NCBI GenBank assembly: GCA_016179685.1
Contig: JACPCR010000072.1
Location: forward strand, 1 to 64,000
Length of the DNA: 64,000 nucleotides
Source of the DNA: Planctomycetota bacterium
Lineage (GTDB): Bacteria > Planctomycetota > PUPC01 > JACPCR01
Direction of reading: 5' to 3'
The translations under genes and the position numbers were made by a program. The notes beneath the pieces were generated by a model. It was not told the DNA's origin. It worked only from the letters and a program-made list of their open reading frames with translations, and did no database searches. Numbering within the stretch: position 1 is the first letter of the stretch; the number at the start of each line of letters is the position of its first letter. Of the stretch, positions 1 to 8,216 are shown piece after piece.

Positions 1-189
1 GAGGAAGGACAGAGGGAAGCTTTAACAAGGCACATTCTGAAAACTCTCCGGCGGCGTTTTTCCGTTGTTCCGCTGGAAATCGAAAAGATTCTTACATCAG
101 AGGACTCCGAATCGCGGCTTGAGGCACTTGTCGATCTGGCTTATACGTCGAACAGTCTCGACGATTTTCGCAGTGGACTGAGCGGGTGA
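1..189 (+). CDS. Rpn-family nuclease/putative transposase, C-terminal fragment (5' end outside window)
   Basis: Frame 1 is open from the first base to a TGA at 187-189 and encodes 62 residues. These align closely with the last ~60 residues of the Rpn gene at 49820-50779: both carry HILKTL, then RRRFS or HRRFS, then LAYT and a DDFR/EDFR-type ending. The catalytic PD-(D/E)XK half lies upstream of the window. The GLEK tandem repeat of the other copy is not visible here, although the sequence begins just after where it would end. Rpn proteins are recombination-promoting DNA nucleases found in many paralogous copies per genome. The assignment rests on paralogy, so the function of this copy is inferred. 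Confidence 0.75.
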   Translation, partial: EEGQREALTRHILKTLRRRFSVVPLEIEKILTSEDSESRLEALVDLAYTSNSLDDFRSGLSG

Positions 190-283
190 CTCTGGACTTG
201 ATGGCACGACCAACGGAAATTCAAGCGGTGAGGCGCATGCACGCCTATTTCTCAAGCGCCTCGACAGAGACGACGAGCCCACC

Positions 284-1456
284 ATGCAAGGAAAAAGCGG
301 AATCCGGACGCGTGCCGTTCATGCGGGCGAATCGCCGGACCCGGCCACCGGGGCGCTCGCCACGCCGATCTATCAGACCGCCACTTTCGCTTATCCTTCG
401 GTGGAGCAGGCCGCCGCGCGCTTCGCGCATCGTGAGCCCGGCTACGTCTACACGCGCTACGGCAACCCGACGAACGCCGCCTTCGAGGCCAAGCTCGCCG
501 AACTGGAGGGCGCCGAGGCCGCTCTCGCCGTCGCCTCCGGCATGGCCGCCGTCACCACGGCCATTCTCGCCTCCGTCAAGGCCGGCGACCACGTCGTCGC
601 CGGACGCTCTCTCTATTCGAGCACGCAGACCTTCCTGTCTGGGCGGGCGAGGGACTTCGGCATCGAGGTGACTTTTGTCGATCCTTCGGACCCGCAGAAT
701 TTCAAGGACGCCGTCCGGCCCCATACACGTCTCTTCTACATCGAGACGCCCGGCAACCCCACCCTCCAGATCACCCCTCTGGCCGCCGTGTCCGACATCG
801 CTCGCGAGGCAGGCATCCGCACTCTGGCCGACAACACGTTCGCCACGCCGATCAACCAGCGGCCGCGCGCCTTCGGCATCGACGCGGTCATTCACAGCGC
901 CACGAAGTACCTGGGGGGACACGGCGACCTCCTTGGCGGGGTGATCGCGGGCAGCCGCGAGTTCATCGACCGCGTCTGGCCCGTTCACATCGAATTGGGC
1001 GCCGTGCTCAGCCCCTTTCACGCCTTTCTGATCACCCGCGGCATGCAGACCCTGCCGCTCCGCATCGCCGCCCATAATCAGAACGCCCTGGCGATCGCCC
1101 GTTTCCTCGAAAATCACCCGCTGGTGGCGCGGGTCACCTACCCCGGCCTTCCTTCCCATCCCCAGCACGCCACCGCCATCCGGCAGATGACCGGTTTCGG
1201 AGGCGTCATCTGCTTCGAGGTCGCCGACGCCGAGAAGGGACGCCGCGTGATGAACGCCGTGCGTCTCTGCACCCTCACGGTCAGCCTGGGCGACACGAAG
1301 ACCCTCATCTGCCACCCAGCGTCCATGACGCACGCCCACGTCGCGTCCGACTTGCGCCTGACCGCTGGAATCTCCGACGGCCTGATCCGGCTCTCCGTGG
1401 GTATCGAGGACCCCGAGGACCTGATGGAGGACCTCGACCAGGCGCTTCGGGACTGA
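284..1456 (+). CDS. Cys/Met metabolism PLP-dependent enzyme (cystathionine gamma-synthase/lyase or methionine gamma-lyase type)
   Basis: 390 residues, normal length for the fold-type I MetB/MetC/MegL family. Visible landmarks are the substrate/PLP-phosphate loop YTRYGNPT (about 56-63), SGMAA (85-89), Tyr111 that stacks on PLP, YIETPGNP (152-159), the cofactor-ring Asp in LADNTFATP (181-189) and the Schiff-base Lys208 in SATKYLGGHGD. Family enzymes act in the cytosol on cystathionine, methionine, O-acyl-homoserine or cysteine by beta/gamma elimination or replacement. The Cys next to the active-site Tyr in classical methionine gamma-lyases (LYGCT) is Ser here (LYSST), so a strict MegL call is not supported. 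It is monocistronic, and the exact substrate cannot be read from sequence. Confidence 0.9.
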   Translation: MQGKSGIRTRAVHAGESPDPATGALATPIYQTATFAYPSVEQAAARFAHREPGYVYTRYGNPTNAAFEAKLAELEGAEAALAVASGMAAVTTAILASVKAGDHVVAGRSLYSSTQTFLSGRARDFGIEVTFVDPSDPQNFKDAVRPHTRLFYIETPGNPTLQITPLAAVSDIAREAGIRTLADNTFATPINQRPRAFGIDAVIHSATKYLGGHGDLLGGVIAGSREFIDRVWPVHIELGAVLSPFHAFLITRGMQTLPLRIAAHNQNALAIARFLENHPLVARVTYPGLPSHPQHATAIRQMTGFGGVICFEVADAEKGRRVMNAVRLCTLTVSLGDTKTLICHPASMTHAHVASDLRLTAGISDGLIRLSVGIEDPEDLMEDLDQALRD

Positions 1457-1459
1457 GGA

Positions 1460-1640
1460 GGGGCCAGGAGGCCAGGGGACCAGGGAATAGGGGGCCAGGG
1501 GACCAGGGGGCCAGGGAATAGGGGACCAGGGGGCCAGGGAATAGGGGGCCAGTGGAACAGGGGAACAGGGGAGCAGGGAGCAGGGAGCAGGGGAACAGGG
1601 AGTGTGGACTGAAGAAGCAAGAAGCGAGTGGCGGGAAGCA
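1460..1640. repeat. Low-complexity CCAGGGG / GAAGCGG-type intergenic repeat tract
   Basis: The spacer after the PLP enzyme is built of iterated variants of CCAGGGGACCAGGG and GGGAATAGGG. It then changes to purine-rich GGAGCAGG and GAAGCAAGAAGCGAG units. The same two motif types recur at 13836-13915, 22490-22555, 23250-23520, 43555-43760 and 50800-50878, always between genes. No coding signal is visible. Confidence 0.8.
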
Positions 1641-1649
1641 GGGGCCCGT

Positions 1650-2375
1650 TCACGGACCGGCCAGCCTCTGGAAATTTGGAAACCACTGTTCGATGAAAAA
1701 TTGCAGGCGCTCGATCAGCAGCGACATCCGGGCCATGATCGTCGCCCCGAAGAAGGCTCCGAACGAGATCATGAGCAGCCAACGGCCAGAGGTGGAGGCC
1801 TGGCGGATGCCGGGCTTGTCGTGCTCGAAGCTGAAGAAGAAATAGGTCATGACGCAGACGAGCGTGGCGGTGAACACCACGTGGTTCAAGCTGTCGGCCA
1901 GGGAATTCGGCACGACGAGGGGCTTGAACGAGCTGACGACCTGTGGGATGAACTCGGCGAAGAAGCCTTTGAAGGCCAGGCCACCACCGTATCCCAGGGT
2001 GAAGCTGATGACGACGCGTGCGATCCAGTTATACCGGGCGCTGGTGATGGTATAGTAACCGAGTCCAAAGATGACGGGGACGAGGTAGAGCAGCAACCAG
2101 CGGTTGTAAGGCATGGCGCTTGTCAGGTCCGCCCCCTGGGCCACGAGCTGCGGCGGCGTCGCGTACGTCTCCGCTCCCACGTTCAGCACCGGCTTCAACA
2201 GCTTCGGCCACAGCCAGCGTTCCAAGAGGGTCACCATGCCCAGACCCGTCGCGATCCCGATGTAGAGGTGCTCGAAGGCCCGGTAGAAAGGATTCTCCCG
2301 GTACAGGAACGAGTAGATCGCCAGGGTGGAGACCCCGCCGAGGAAGACCGTGTAAAACGTCCAGGCATCCGTCAC
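1650..2375 (-). CDS. Six-TM integral membrane protein, last gene of a five-gene membrane operon
   Basis: 241 residues with six predicted membrane segments (about 6-25, 37-52, 92-110, 117-137, 164-182, 199-221) and no signal peptide. It starts with GTG at 2375, and the GTGA overlap with the preceding gene's stop indicates translational coupling. I recognise no enzymatic motif. Its position at the end of a compact operon with a DUF6754-like protein and two other membrane proteins suggests it is a subunit of a membrane complex. Function unknown. Confidence 0.8.
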   Translation of the reverse strand: MTDAWTFYTVFLGGVSTLAIYSFLYRENPFYRAFEHLYIGIATGLGMVTLLERWLWPKLLKPVLNVGAETYATPPQLVAQGADLTSAMPYNRWLLLYLVPVIFGLGYYTITSARYNWIARVVISFTLGYGGGLAFKGFFAEFIPQVVSSFKPLVVPNSLADSLNHVVFTATLVCVMTYFFFSFEHDKPGIRQASTSGRWLLMISFGAFFGATIMARMSLLIERLQFFIEQWFPNFQRLAGP

Positions 2376-3313
2376 GGCCTGCCTCCCTCACCACGCTTCG
2401 CTTTCGCGGCCCGGGCCTGCAGCCAGAGCCCCACGTTCCCGACTACGATGAGGCCCAGGATGACCAGGTGGGCGAGCGAGAGGCTCATCATGAACTTCGT
2501 CGCCAGGTCCGGATGCCCCACCGGGTCGAAACGATCTCCCTTGATGAGCTTGGAATAGTAAGCCGCCCCGGCCACTCCCTCGAAGAGGCCCTGAATCTGC
2601 TTCGAGTCGAGGTAAATGAAGGCCTCCGGAATGGTGATGGACGTGCACCCGTGGATGAACTTCGGGACGTAATCCTCCGTCTGGAAAAACTGAACCCAGA
2701 TTTGGAAGGCGCCCACCAGGCCCGTGAACTCCGCCAGCAGGCTGAAGTCCCGGACCGTCCGCACCGGCGACATGCAGGGAATCTCCCGGACCGGTGTGCC
2801 CCGGGCGTCGACGCCGATGTAGCCCGCCACGTCCTTGGTCTTGGCCAGGCCGCGGACGAAGAGTGTCGCAGCCGGCCGGTAACCGATGTTGCACCAGTCC
2901 TTTCCGTATTCGTAACGGTAGGCGACTCCCTGGGCTTCATTCTCGCGGTTCAGGTCCGCGGCTACTTTTTCCGGCAGGGAATTCATGAACGGTTCGGCCT
3001 GATACGTGATGGAGAAGGTGCAGAACGGGATGCGCCGCCGCATGAGGTGCTCCATCACCACCTGCGTCTGCGGCTCGTTCTCCGCGCGGGTGCTGGGGCC
3101 CCAGTCCATCGCGAGCCAGGCCATTTTCCCGTCGCCCGCCGGAAGACCTTCCACGGTATCAAAGGCCATTTGGGCCGTTTCCATCCGCGCCGGGTGCATC
3201 CCGAAGTCCGAGAGAAGCGGAACGGTCAGCGCCAGCAGGACGAAGAGGTAGACCAGCCGCCGGTCCACCTTCATCAGTCTTTCGTGAAAGGTCCGGCCGC
3301 CCGGCTCGCTCAT
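2372..3313 (-). CDS. Membrane-anchored protein of unknown function, fourth gene of the operon
   Basis: 313 residues: an N-terminal membrane segment (about 20-38), a ~235-residue domain likely outside the membrane, and a second membrane segment (about 277-299) before a basic tail. A start at 3313 gives an ATGA overlap with the upstream stop; a longer frame would run into the upstream gene. Striking segments are AMDWGPSTRAENEPQT (68-83) and HGCTSITIPEAF (221-232), with Cys at 97, 141, 180 and 223. The Cys could be structural or metal-binding, which is inference. No family recognised. Confidence 0.8.
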   Translation of the reverse strand: MSEPGGRTFHERLMKVDRRLVYLFVLLALTVPLLSDFGMHPARMETAQMAFDTVEGLPAGDGKMAWLAMDWGPSTRAENEPQTQVVMEHLMRRRIPFCTFSITYQAEPFMNSLPEKVAADLNRENEAQGVAYRYEYGKDWCNIGYRPAATLFVRGLAKTKDVAGYIGVDARGTPVREIPCMSPVRTVRDFSLLAEFTGLVGAFQIWVQFFQTEDYVPKFIHGCTSITIPEAFIYLDSKQIQGLFEGVAGAAYYSKLIKGDRFDPVGHPDLATKFMMSLSLAHLVILGLIVVGNVGLWLQARAAKAKRGEGGRP

Positions 3314-4476
3314 GTTCGCCTCCCGGGTGGCCGTTCCGTCTCCTGGTCCTTCTCTGCGGGTCCGGAGGGTTCCATCCAGGCGCTGGATTCGAGGGACCAC
3401 CAGACGCGCCAGGCCATGGAGAGGCCGGCGATGGCGCTACCGAGGGCGATGCCTCGGAAGGCGGCGGTATTGACCACCCGGAGAATCCAGAGCCGGACCT
3501 GTGTGATGCTGAGGTGATCGGCCCCGAGGGCGCTGCCGGCGGGTCCCAGGAGGGCGTCGAGGAGGTACACGCCCAGGGGAATCTGGCCGAGCATGACGAG
3601 CAGGGCGGCGACCATCAGGAGCAGCGCTTCCTTGGACTTCACTCTAAAGGCGCGGTAGGCGGCCGTAGCGATGTAGAAGGCCAGCAGGGAAAACATGGCC
3701 GAGCCGAGGGCGTTGTAGAGCCCGTCGTTGAGAAGGGTATACACCCGGTTGGTGAGGGAATGTTCCATGGCCTGGCCGGCCACTCTGCGGCGCGCCTCGG
3801 CGGCCTTGCGCATCGCCTGGAGGGCCCGCGTCAGGTCCATCTCGGCCCGTGCCTCGTCGCGGCCGTCGAGCGCGGCGAGTCCCGACTCCGCAGCCGATTC
3901 CGACTCGGCCAGAGGCTTCAGGACCTCCGCGTCGAGCGCCTCTCGGCCTGAAGTCCCGTGAAGACGCCGCAGGGCCTCGACCAGCTTCCTCTGCGCCGCG
4001 CCGCGCTCTTCGATCGTCGCCGGACGCCGGAGCGACTCGGGAATGCGCTCGAGGGGCATCTCACGCATCGGGGGCGGGATGGGCGGCGTCTTGGCGCTGG
4101 ACAGGATGATCTCCTGCGCCGCGGCCAGCTCCTCGAGGGGCCGCGCCGCGCCCGACGCCTGCGCCCGCTCGAACCACATGGCGAGGAAAATGCCCGTGGA
4201 GACCAGCAGGCTCGACACGAGGACGAGCGAGACGCCCCAGCCGCGCCGCTTCCTTAAAATCTGTCCGCCGTGCAACCTCAGGATGCTGATCGCGCCCAGG
4301 GCGATGGCCATCGCCCCCACTGCCGTGAAGCCGACGCTGATCTCCTCGTCATATCGGCCGAAGCGGAAACCCTCGCCCTCCGGCGCGCCGGGTGGAATCA
4401 CGGGCGGCAGGATGAACTCCAGGAAAAAGTAGAGCCCGGCCAGAAAGGTGATCCCGACGATGATCTGGCGTCTCAT
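3310..4476 (-). CDS. Multi-TM protein with a long charged helical insert, third gene of the operon
   Basis: 388 residues from the ATG at 4476, which overlaps the upstream stop as ATGA. Three hydrophobic segments lie in the first ~90 residues. They are followed by a ~130-residue Ala/Glu/Arg-rich region that is likely helical or coiled-coil, then at least three more membrane segments. The mixed topology suggests a scaffold-like subunit with a soluble helical domain. No family recognised. The four-base overlaps on both sides argue for stoichiometric co-expression with its neighbours. Confidence 0.8.
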   Translation of the reverse strand: MRRQIIVGITFLAGLYFFLEFILPPVIPPGAPEGEGFRFGRYDEEISVGFTAVGAMAIALGAISILRLHGGQILRKRRGWGVSLVLVSSLLVSTGIFLAMWFERAQASGAARPLEELAAAQEIILSSAKTPPIPPPMREMPLERIPESLRRPATIEERGAAQRKLVEALRRLHGTSGREALDAEVLKPLAESESAAESGLAALDGRDEARAEMDLTRALQAMRKAAEARRRVAGQAMEHSLTNRVYTLLNDGLYNALGSAMFSLLAFYIATAAYRAFRVKSKEALLLMVAALLVMLGQIPLGVYLLDALLGPAGSALGADHLSITQVRLWILRVVNTAAFRGIALGSAIAGLSMAWRVWWSLESSAWMEPSGPAEKDQETERPPGRRT

Positions 4477-5285
4477 GAATAGAGCCCGAAGAGCCACTTC
4501 GCCAGGGGAACTTCAAAGCCCTGGACCAGCCGCCCCTGATCGAGGCTCAACACCGTGGCCAAGCCCACCCCGGCCAGGATGATGATCAGAATCACCAGCT
4601 TGCCGGCGTCCTGGCCCCGCAAGGAGCCGGTCTGCACCGGATCGCGGCTCAGGTACGCGCCCGTGGCGTAGAGCTCCTCGCCAATGATCGTGTAGTCGCA
4701 GGTCGTGATGAAAAATGGAATCTGCTCGTTGGAGACCGTTCCGGCCACCTGGATCGCACCGGCCTGCTGGCCCGCCTCCGCGAGGATCAGCGACTCGGCC
4801 GCAAACGTGCCGAAAAGGAAGCACGCCGCCACCTTCTCCCGGTGCGCGATGCCCATGTAGCCGGAGGCGAAAGCGAACTGCTCGGTCGAAAGAAAAATAA
4901 TGTCCTCCGGCCGGTAAAGGTCCGTCCGGCCCGCCTTCCTGTAGGTCTCCTCCATCGCGGACTGGGCGATGGCCATGACTTCCGGGTCATTCTGGGCGAG
5001 GATCATCCGGCAGCCGAAGCGAGCGGCCCGGGCGACCAGATGCTTCAAGATGCCCAGGCAGGCGAAGAAGACGGGGCCCACGCCCGCCAGGCCGGTGGTG
5101 AACATCATGGGCCGGCCCATCTCGACGGCGCGTCCCATGGCGTCATCCACCGCGTCCAGCCCCGGGATGCGCCGGACGAACAGGCTCTGTCCGCGCCGTG
5201 CCGCTCGGATGAAATAGTAAACGGGCCCCAGGAGCGCGGCGAGCAGGAGGCCCAGCACCCAGTTCGCATGCTCAATTCCAGGCAT
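4473..5285 (-). CDS. DUF6754-like membrane protein, second gene of the operon
   Basis: 270 residues: an N-terminal membrane segment (about 8-27), a cytoplasmic-looking alpha/beta domain, and a C-terminal membrane segment (about 228-247). The start of the soluble domain, RRIPGLDAVDDAMGRAVEMG (38-57), resembles from memory the hallmark of the DUF6754 family; I could not run a profile search. The domain continues with ILAQNDPEVMAIAQ and Gly-rich stretches that could bind a ligand. The biochemical role of the family is unknown to me. It is preceded by the small soluble gene at 5299-5709. Confidence 0.75.
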   Translation of the reverse strand: MPGIEHANWVLGLLLAALLGPVYYFIRAARRGQSLFVRRIPGLDAVDDAMGRAVEMGRPMMFTTGLAGVGPVFFACLGILKHLVARAARFGCRMILAQNDPEVMAIAQSAMEETYRKAGRTDLYRPEDIIFLSTEQFAFASGYMGIAHREKVAACFLFGTFAAESLILAEAGQQAGAIQVAGTVSNEQIPFFITTCDYTIIGEELYATGAYLSRDPVQTGSLRGQDAGKLVILIIILAGVGLATVLSLDQGRLVQGFEVPLAKWLFGLYS

Positions 5286-5298
5286 CGAGCGAAAGTCC

Positions 5299-5709
5299 TT
5301 ATTCTGAAAGGCTTTGTGTCCCTTTTCCCCCGCGGTTCATACAGGATTCCGGTTCACCCTGCCCGGCGGAGTAACCCGCATCGGCCGAGAGCCGCTCGAT
5401 CCGGACGATCAACCGATCGAGGTTCTCGCGGTCGTCGAGCAGCGCCGCCCATTCCGCCAGACGCCGGAAACCGAAGAAGACACCGAGGGTCGGTTGAGAA
5501 AACGCCAGCGCTGCCGAGGCGAGGGCCGTCAAAGGCTTGTGCATCTCCAGAAAGAAGATGGCGGGTGTCTCGAGCCGACGGCGAATGACGACTCTGGCCA
5601 TTTCTTCCAGAATCTGGTCCCGGCGCCCGGCCGTGAGACCAGCGGCTTCAAATGCCGAGCCCGGGTCGTCCGGCGATTCGGCCGGCCTGGAAATAGGGAG
5701 ATCAGGCAT
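5299..5709 (-). CDS. Small soluble protein of unknown function, first gene of the operon
   Basis: 136 residues with no membrane segment. The central, best-structured part (about 45-105) contains RRRLETPAIFFLEMHKPL followed by an amphipathic helical region with FFGFRRLAEW. The C-terminus is low-complexity. It begins at ATG 5709, about 35 nt downstream of the predicted transcription start and without an obvious Shine-Dalgarno sequence. The position suggests a cytoplasmic subunit or regulator of the membrane complex encoded downstream. No family name can be assigned. Confidence 0.7.
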   Translation of the reverse strand: MPDLPISRPAESPDDPGSAFEAAGLTAGRRDQILEEMARVVIRRRLETPAIFFLEMHKPLTALASAALAFSQPTLGVFFGFRRLAEWAALLDDRENLDRLIVRIERLSADAGYSAGQGEPESCMNRGGKGTQSLSE

Positions 5710-5750
5710 AAAAGGAGGCCGAACGAGCAGATACGGCGAGAGGATTCCGG

Positions 5751-5779
5751 ATTATAGGCGGGGCGGGAGAAGCGGTCAA
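5751..5779 (-). promoter_or_regulatory. Sigma-70-type promoter of the five-gene membrane operon
   Basis: On the minus strand TTGACC (5779-5774) is followed by a 17-bp spacer and a perfect TATAAT (5756-5751). The expected start is near 5744, giving a leader of about 35 nt to the ATG at 5709. Confidence 0.75.
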
Positions 5780-5793
5780 CGGACGGCTCGTAG

Positions 5794-5829
5794 ACGGGCA
5801 GAGAAGTGCACCAGTACTTCCCTACCCGT
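5794..5829. repeat. Imperfect hairpin of the AAGTGC-GCACTT family
   Basis: An imperfect inverted repeat with arms ACGGGCAGAGAAGT and ACTTCCCTACCCGT. Its apex AGAAGTGCACCAGTACTT is shared in altered form with hairpins at 27556, 41322, 54643, 62290 and 63505. Confidence 0.5.
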
Positions 5830-6157
5830 AACTACTAGCGAAACCCTTATTTCGCCCCTACAGGGCTCAAATCATCACTCTTATCACTTTACCCAGGCCG
5901 GCGTCCGCCAGAGGCGGACTTGGCCTGGGCTTTCCTATTTCGACCCTCCCAAACTTGTCCCTACGGGAGGGGTCTTCGATTTGGGGCTGTCTATGAAGGG
6001 TCAGCTCGCAGATTTCACTAAGTTTTTACGCTCACGTGTTGATAGTCTTGCCCGTCTCCGCGAAGTCGGAGACACGCTTGTGCGAAGAAGTGCTACAGCG
6101 TGCAGGCGTGCCAAAACCGCTTTGGCCAAGGCGCGACTTCCCATCAAAGAAAGGTCC
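5830..6157. repeat. Gene-free spacer with palindrome and dispersed repeat
   Basis: This spacer lies between the membrane operon and the 3' end of the MORN lipoprotein gene. It holds a strong palindrome at 5892-5929 (arms CCCAGGCC/GGCCTGGG and GTCCGCC/GGCGGAC). At 5944-5980 is a repeat containing CCCAAACTTGTCCCTACGGG, repeated at 18150-18186. Further similarity to that second locus (TTTCGCCC, ACTAAGTTTTTACG) occurs in rearranged order. No coding signal. Confidence 0.7.
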
Positions 6158-6928
6158 TCATCGGGGTCCCGCGGACTGATGCGGCTTCCCTTCATGGTAG
6201 TTTTCGAGAGTCCGCTCATCCCCGAGATTGCCCCTGGGCAGAACAACGCAGAGGCCTTCCCAGGGCTTGTCCTCACGCCATTCGCCTACGGACTCCACCT
6301 GCCCGTCCGCGCGCCAGTAGGTCCACATGCCATGCTTCCTGCCGCGAAGGTAGGCGCCGTGAAACTTCCGGACAGGCTCGGCTTCCGGGCCGGCAGGATG
6401 CCAGCCCGTAACTTCCTGGATCGTTCCCTGGTCGTCGTAGACCTCAAGGCGTGACATTTTGCCGGATTCGGCATGATAGAAGATTCTCCGGCCGACAATC
6501 GTCCCTGCCCGATAAGTGCATTCCCAGAGCTTCTTGCCGGGCCCGTGCCAGGCTGTCCACGAGCCGGCCCGTAAATCGTCCTCCCACGAGCCCTCCTGGA
6601 CCACCTCACCCGCCTCGTTCCATTCGGTCATGGGGCCATGGCGCTTGCCGTCCCGGTATTCCACGACGAGTCTTTTCAACCCGTTTTCGAAGAAATAGGT
6701 GTAGGGGCCATGCCGAATCTCCCTCTTTCGCCCCTTCTTGTAATACGTCTCCTCGGTCATGGGCTGTCCGTTGTCCCATCGGGCCACGACGCGCTTCAGG
6801 ACCGCCGGTGGGTCCGCGCTTCCAAACCGTTGCCGGCTCGGCCCCTGGCAGCCGTGGCCAAGGGTAAGAAGCGCGAGCAGCCCTGTGATCGAAATTCCGC
6901 GGCTTTTCAACATAGCTATCGTTTTCAT
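6158..6928 (-). CDS. MORN-repeat (YwqK-type) lipoprotein
   Basis: 256 residues from the ATG at 6928, chosen because GAGG lies about 9 nt upstream. A type II signal peptide ends in the lipobox LGHGC with Cys27. The body consists of ~20-residue Gly/Trp/Tyr-rich repeats such as RHGPYTYFFENG, KRHGPMTEWNEAG and RKHGMWTYWRADG, matching the MORN variant found in YwqK-family proteins. Such repeats form beta-hairpin ladders; for bacterial exported versions no activity is established. It is paralogous to 7246-8208, with an AT-rich 317-bp spacer between them. Confidence 0.8.
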   Translation of the reverse strand: MKTIAMLKSRGISITGLLALLTLGHGCQGPSRQRFGSADPPAVLKRVVARWDNGQPMTEETYYKKGRKREIRHGPYTYFFENGLKRLVVEYRDGKRHGPMTEWNEAGEVVQEGSWEDDLRAGSWTAWHGPGKKLWECTYRAGTIVGRRIFYHAESGKMSRLEVYDDQGTIQEVTGWHPAGPEAEPVRKFHGAYLRGRKHGMWTYWRADGQVESVGEWREDKPWEGLCVVLPRGNLGDERTLENYHEGKPHQSAGPR

Positions 6929-7245
6929 AAGAACAGTCCTCAAGAGCTTGGGTAGGAATTTACCAGCTTCTCAATAAGTTCGGGGAGGAGGAGCGGGTCA
7001 AGTTCATGAGTTATGAACGTAGCCGAAGCCTTCCCAATGGGATTTTCGATTACGGGCTTCGCTACGAAAACATAGTTTAGCTAAGTAGTTACACGACTTG
7101 ACCGACTTTTCAAATAACTATTTATAAACAAAAGAGTTACAGTCTTGGTCGCCAGGTCATTGCTCTGAACACTCGATTCATAAATATATAATAAATAATA
7201 ACTTAAGATTTGATTGGGCAAGAGTCAGTCAACTTAAGTAAGCAG
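6929..7245. other. AT-rich spacer with degraded repeat fragments
   Basis: No gene is visible. The segment GCTTCTCAATAAGTTCGG near 6965-6982 resembles one end of the MITE at 14071 and 17996. A stretch with GGTCAAGTTCATGAG and GGCTTCGCTACGAA resembles spacer repeats at 25010-25080. The rest (7080-7210) is AT-rich without a clear motif. Confidence 0.5.
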
Positions 7246-8208
7246 TTACGGGCTCGGCTCTTCCGGAACGGCCTGGCCTTGCCGATACAGCACGAAACGC
7301 TCGACGCCGGCGATGCTGCCAGCCTCCCCGGCCAGCGGGATGCCGCACGTTCCTTCCCAGGGTTTACCAGCCTTCCAAATGCCCGCCGCTTTCAGGTCCC
7401 CTTCACGACTCCAGTAGGTCCACGTGCCGTGCTTGTCCGGCCCCCGGAAAAGATCAGTGCGGGCAATGTCCTTCAGTGACCTGATTTCCTTCCTTTTCTT
7501 GAAGGTCCCGTGAAATTGGAGGGCCGGCTCGGGTGATTCAATGGTCGAATACCAGGCCGTCAGCTCCGACAGGTTGCCGTCCTCGTCGTAGACCTCCACC
7601 CGGACCGGCTTTCCAGACTTTTTGTCATAGTAGACCTTCTTGCCGACAATATGCCCTTCCCAATAAAAGCACTCCCACTGCTTCTTCCCGCTCGCAGACC
7701 ACCCGGCCCAGAGGCCGATTTCGCGGTCATTCTTCCAAGCGCCTTCTCGAATCACCTGCCCACTCGAGTCCCATTCGATCATTTTGCCCTCCCGCTGTCC
7801 GTGGTGGTAATTCACCAGCATGCTTTTTTCGCCGTTCTCGAAATAGTCCGTGGCGATACCGTGCCGGACTTCATCTCCTCTGACGTTCCGGTAACAAGTG
7901 TACTCCTCAATGATTCGGCCGTTGGGGTAGGTTCCTAGGACCTTTTTCTCAAGCACAGGTGCGGGTTTTCCCTTGCCCGTTTCCTCCGTCGGACTCTTGT
8001 AGCCGTCGGCACCAAGGGAGAGGAGAGCCAAGACGGCGAGCCAACGAGCTGCGGCGAGGGAAGGGCCCGGCAGGATTCCGGCGCTCCCACGGAACGCCCG
8101 ACCGACGCGCCAACAAGCCGGGACGAAGGCGGGACGCCAGGGCCGGGCCTGGCGTCCCGAATGGCCGTCGGAAACCTTCGAGTCATCGGGCCATCGATTT
8201 CTGGTCAT
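7246..8208 (-). CDS. MORN-repeat (YwqK-type) exported protein, paralogue of the neighbouring lipoprotein
   Basis: 320 residues. The start is uncertain: ATG 8208 follows GAGGT closely, while a GTG at 8220 would overlap the upstream stop. A basic N-terminal extension precedes a hydrophobic stretch (LAVLALLSLGADG) without a lipobox, so it is secreted or anchored rather than lipidated. Repeats such as RHGIATDYFENGEKS, REGKMIEWDSSGQ and KHGTWTYWSREGD match those of 6158-6928 along the whole length, implying tandem duplication. It starts at the stop of the giant secreted-protein gene, so the two are probably co-transcribed. Function unknown. Confidence 0.75.
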   Translation of the reverse strand: MTRNRWPDDSKVSDGHSGRQARPWRPAFVPACWRVGRAFRGSAGILPGPSLAAARWLAVLALLSLGADGYKSPTEETGKGKPAPVLEKKVLGTYPNGRIIEEYTCYRNVRGDEVRHGIATDYFENGEKSMLVNYHHGQREGKMIEWDSSGQVIREGAWKNDREIGLWAGWSASGKKQWECFYWEGHIVGKKVYYDKKSGKPVRVEVYDEDGNLSELTAWYSTIESPEPALQFHGTFKKRKEIRSLKDIARTDLFRGPDKHGTWTYWSREGDLKAAGIWKAGKPWEGTCGIPLAGEAGSIAGVERFVLYRQGQAVPEEPSP

Positions 8209-8216
8209 GGCATACC

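Noticed and set aside
284-1456. Specific assignment of the PLP enzyme as methionine gamma-lyase
   Set aside because: The active-site Cys characteristic of that enzyme is Ser here, so only the family-level call is kept.
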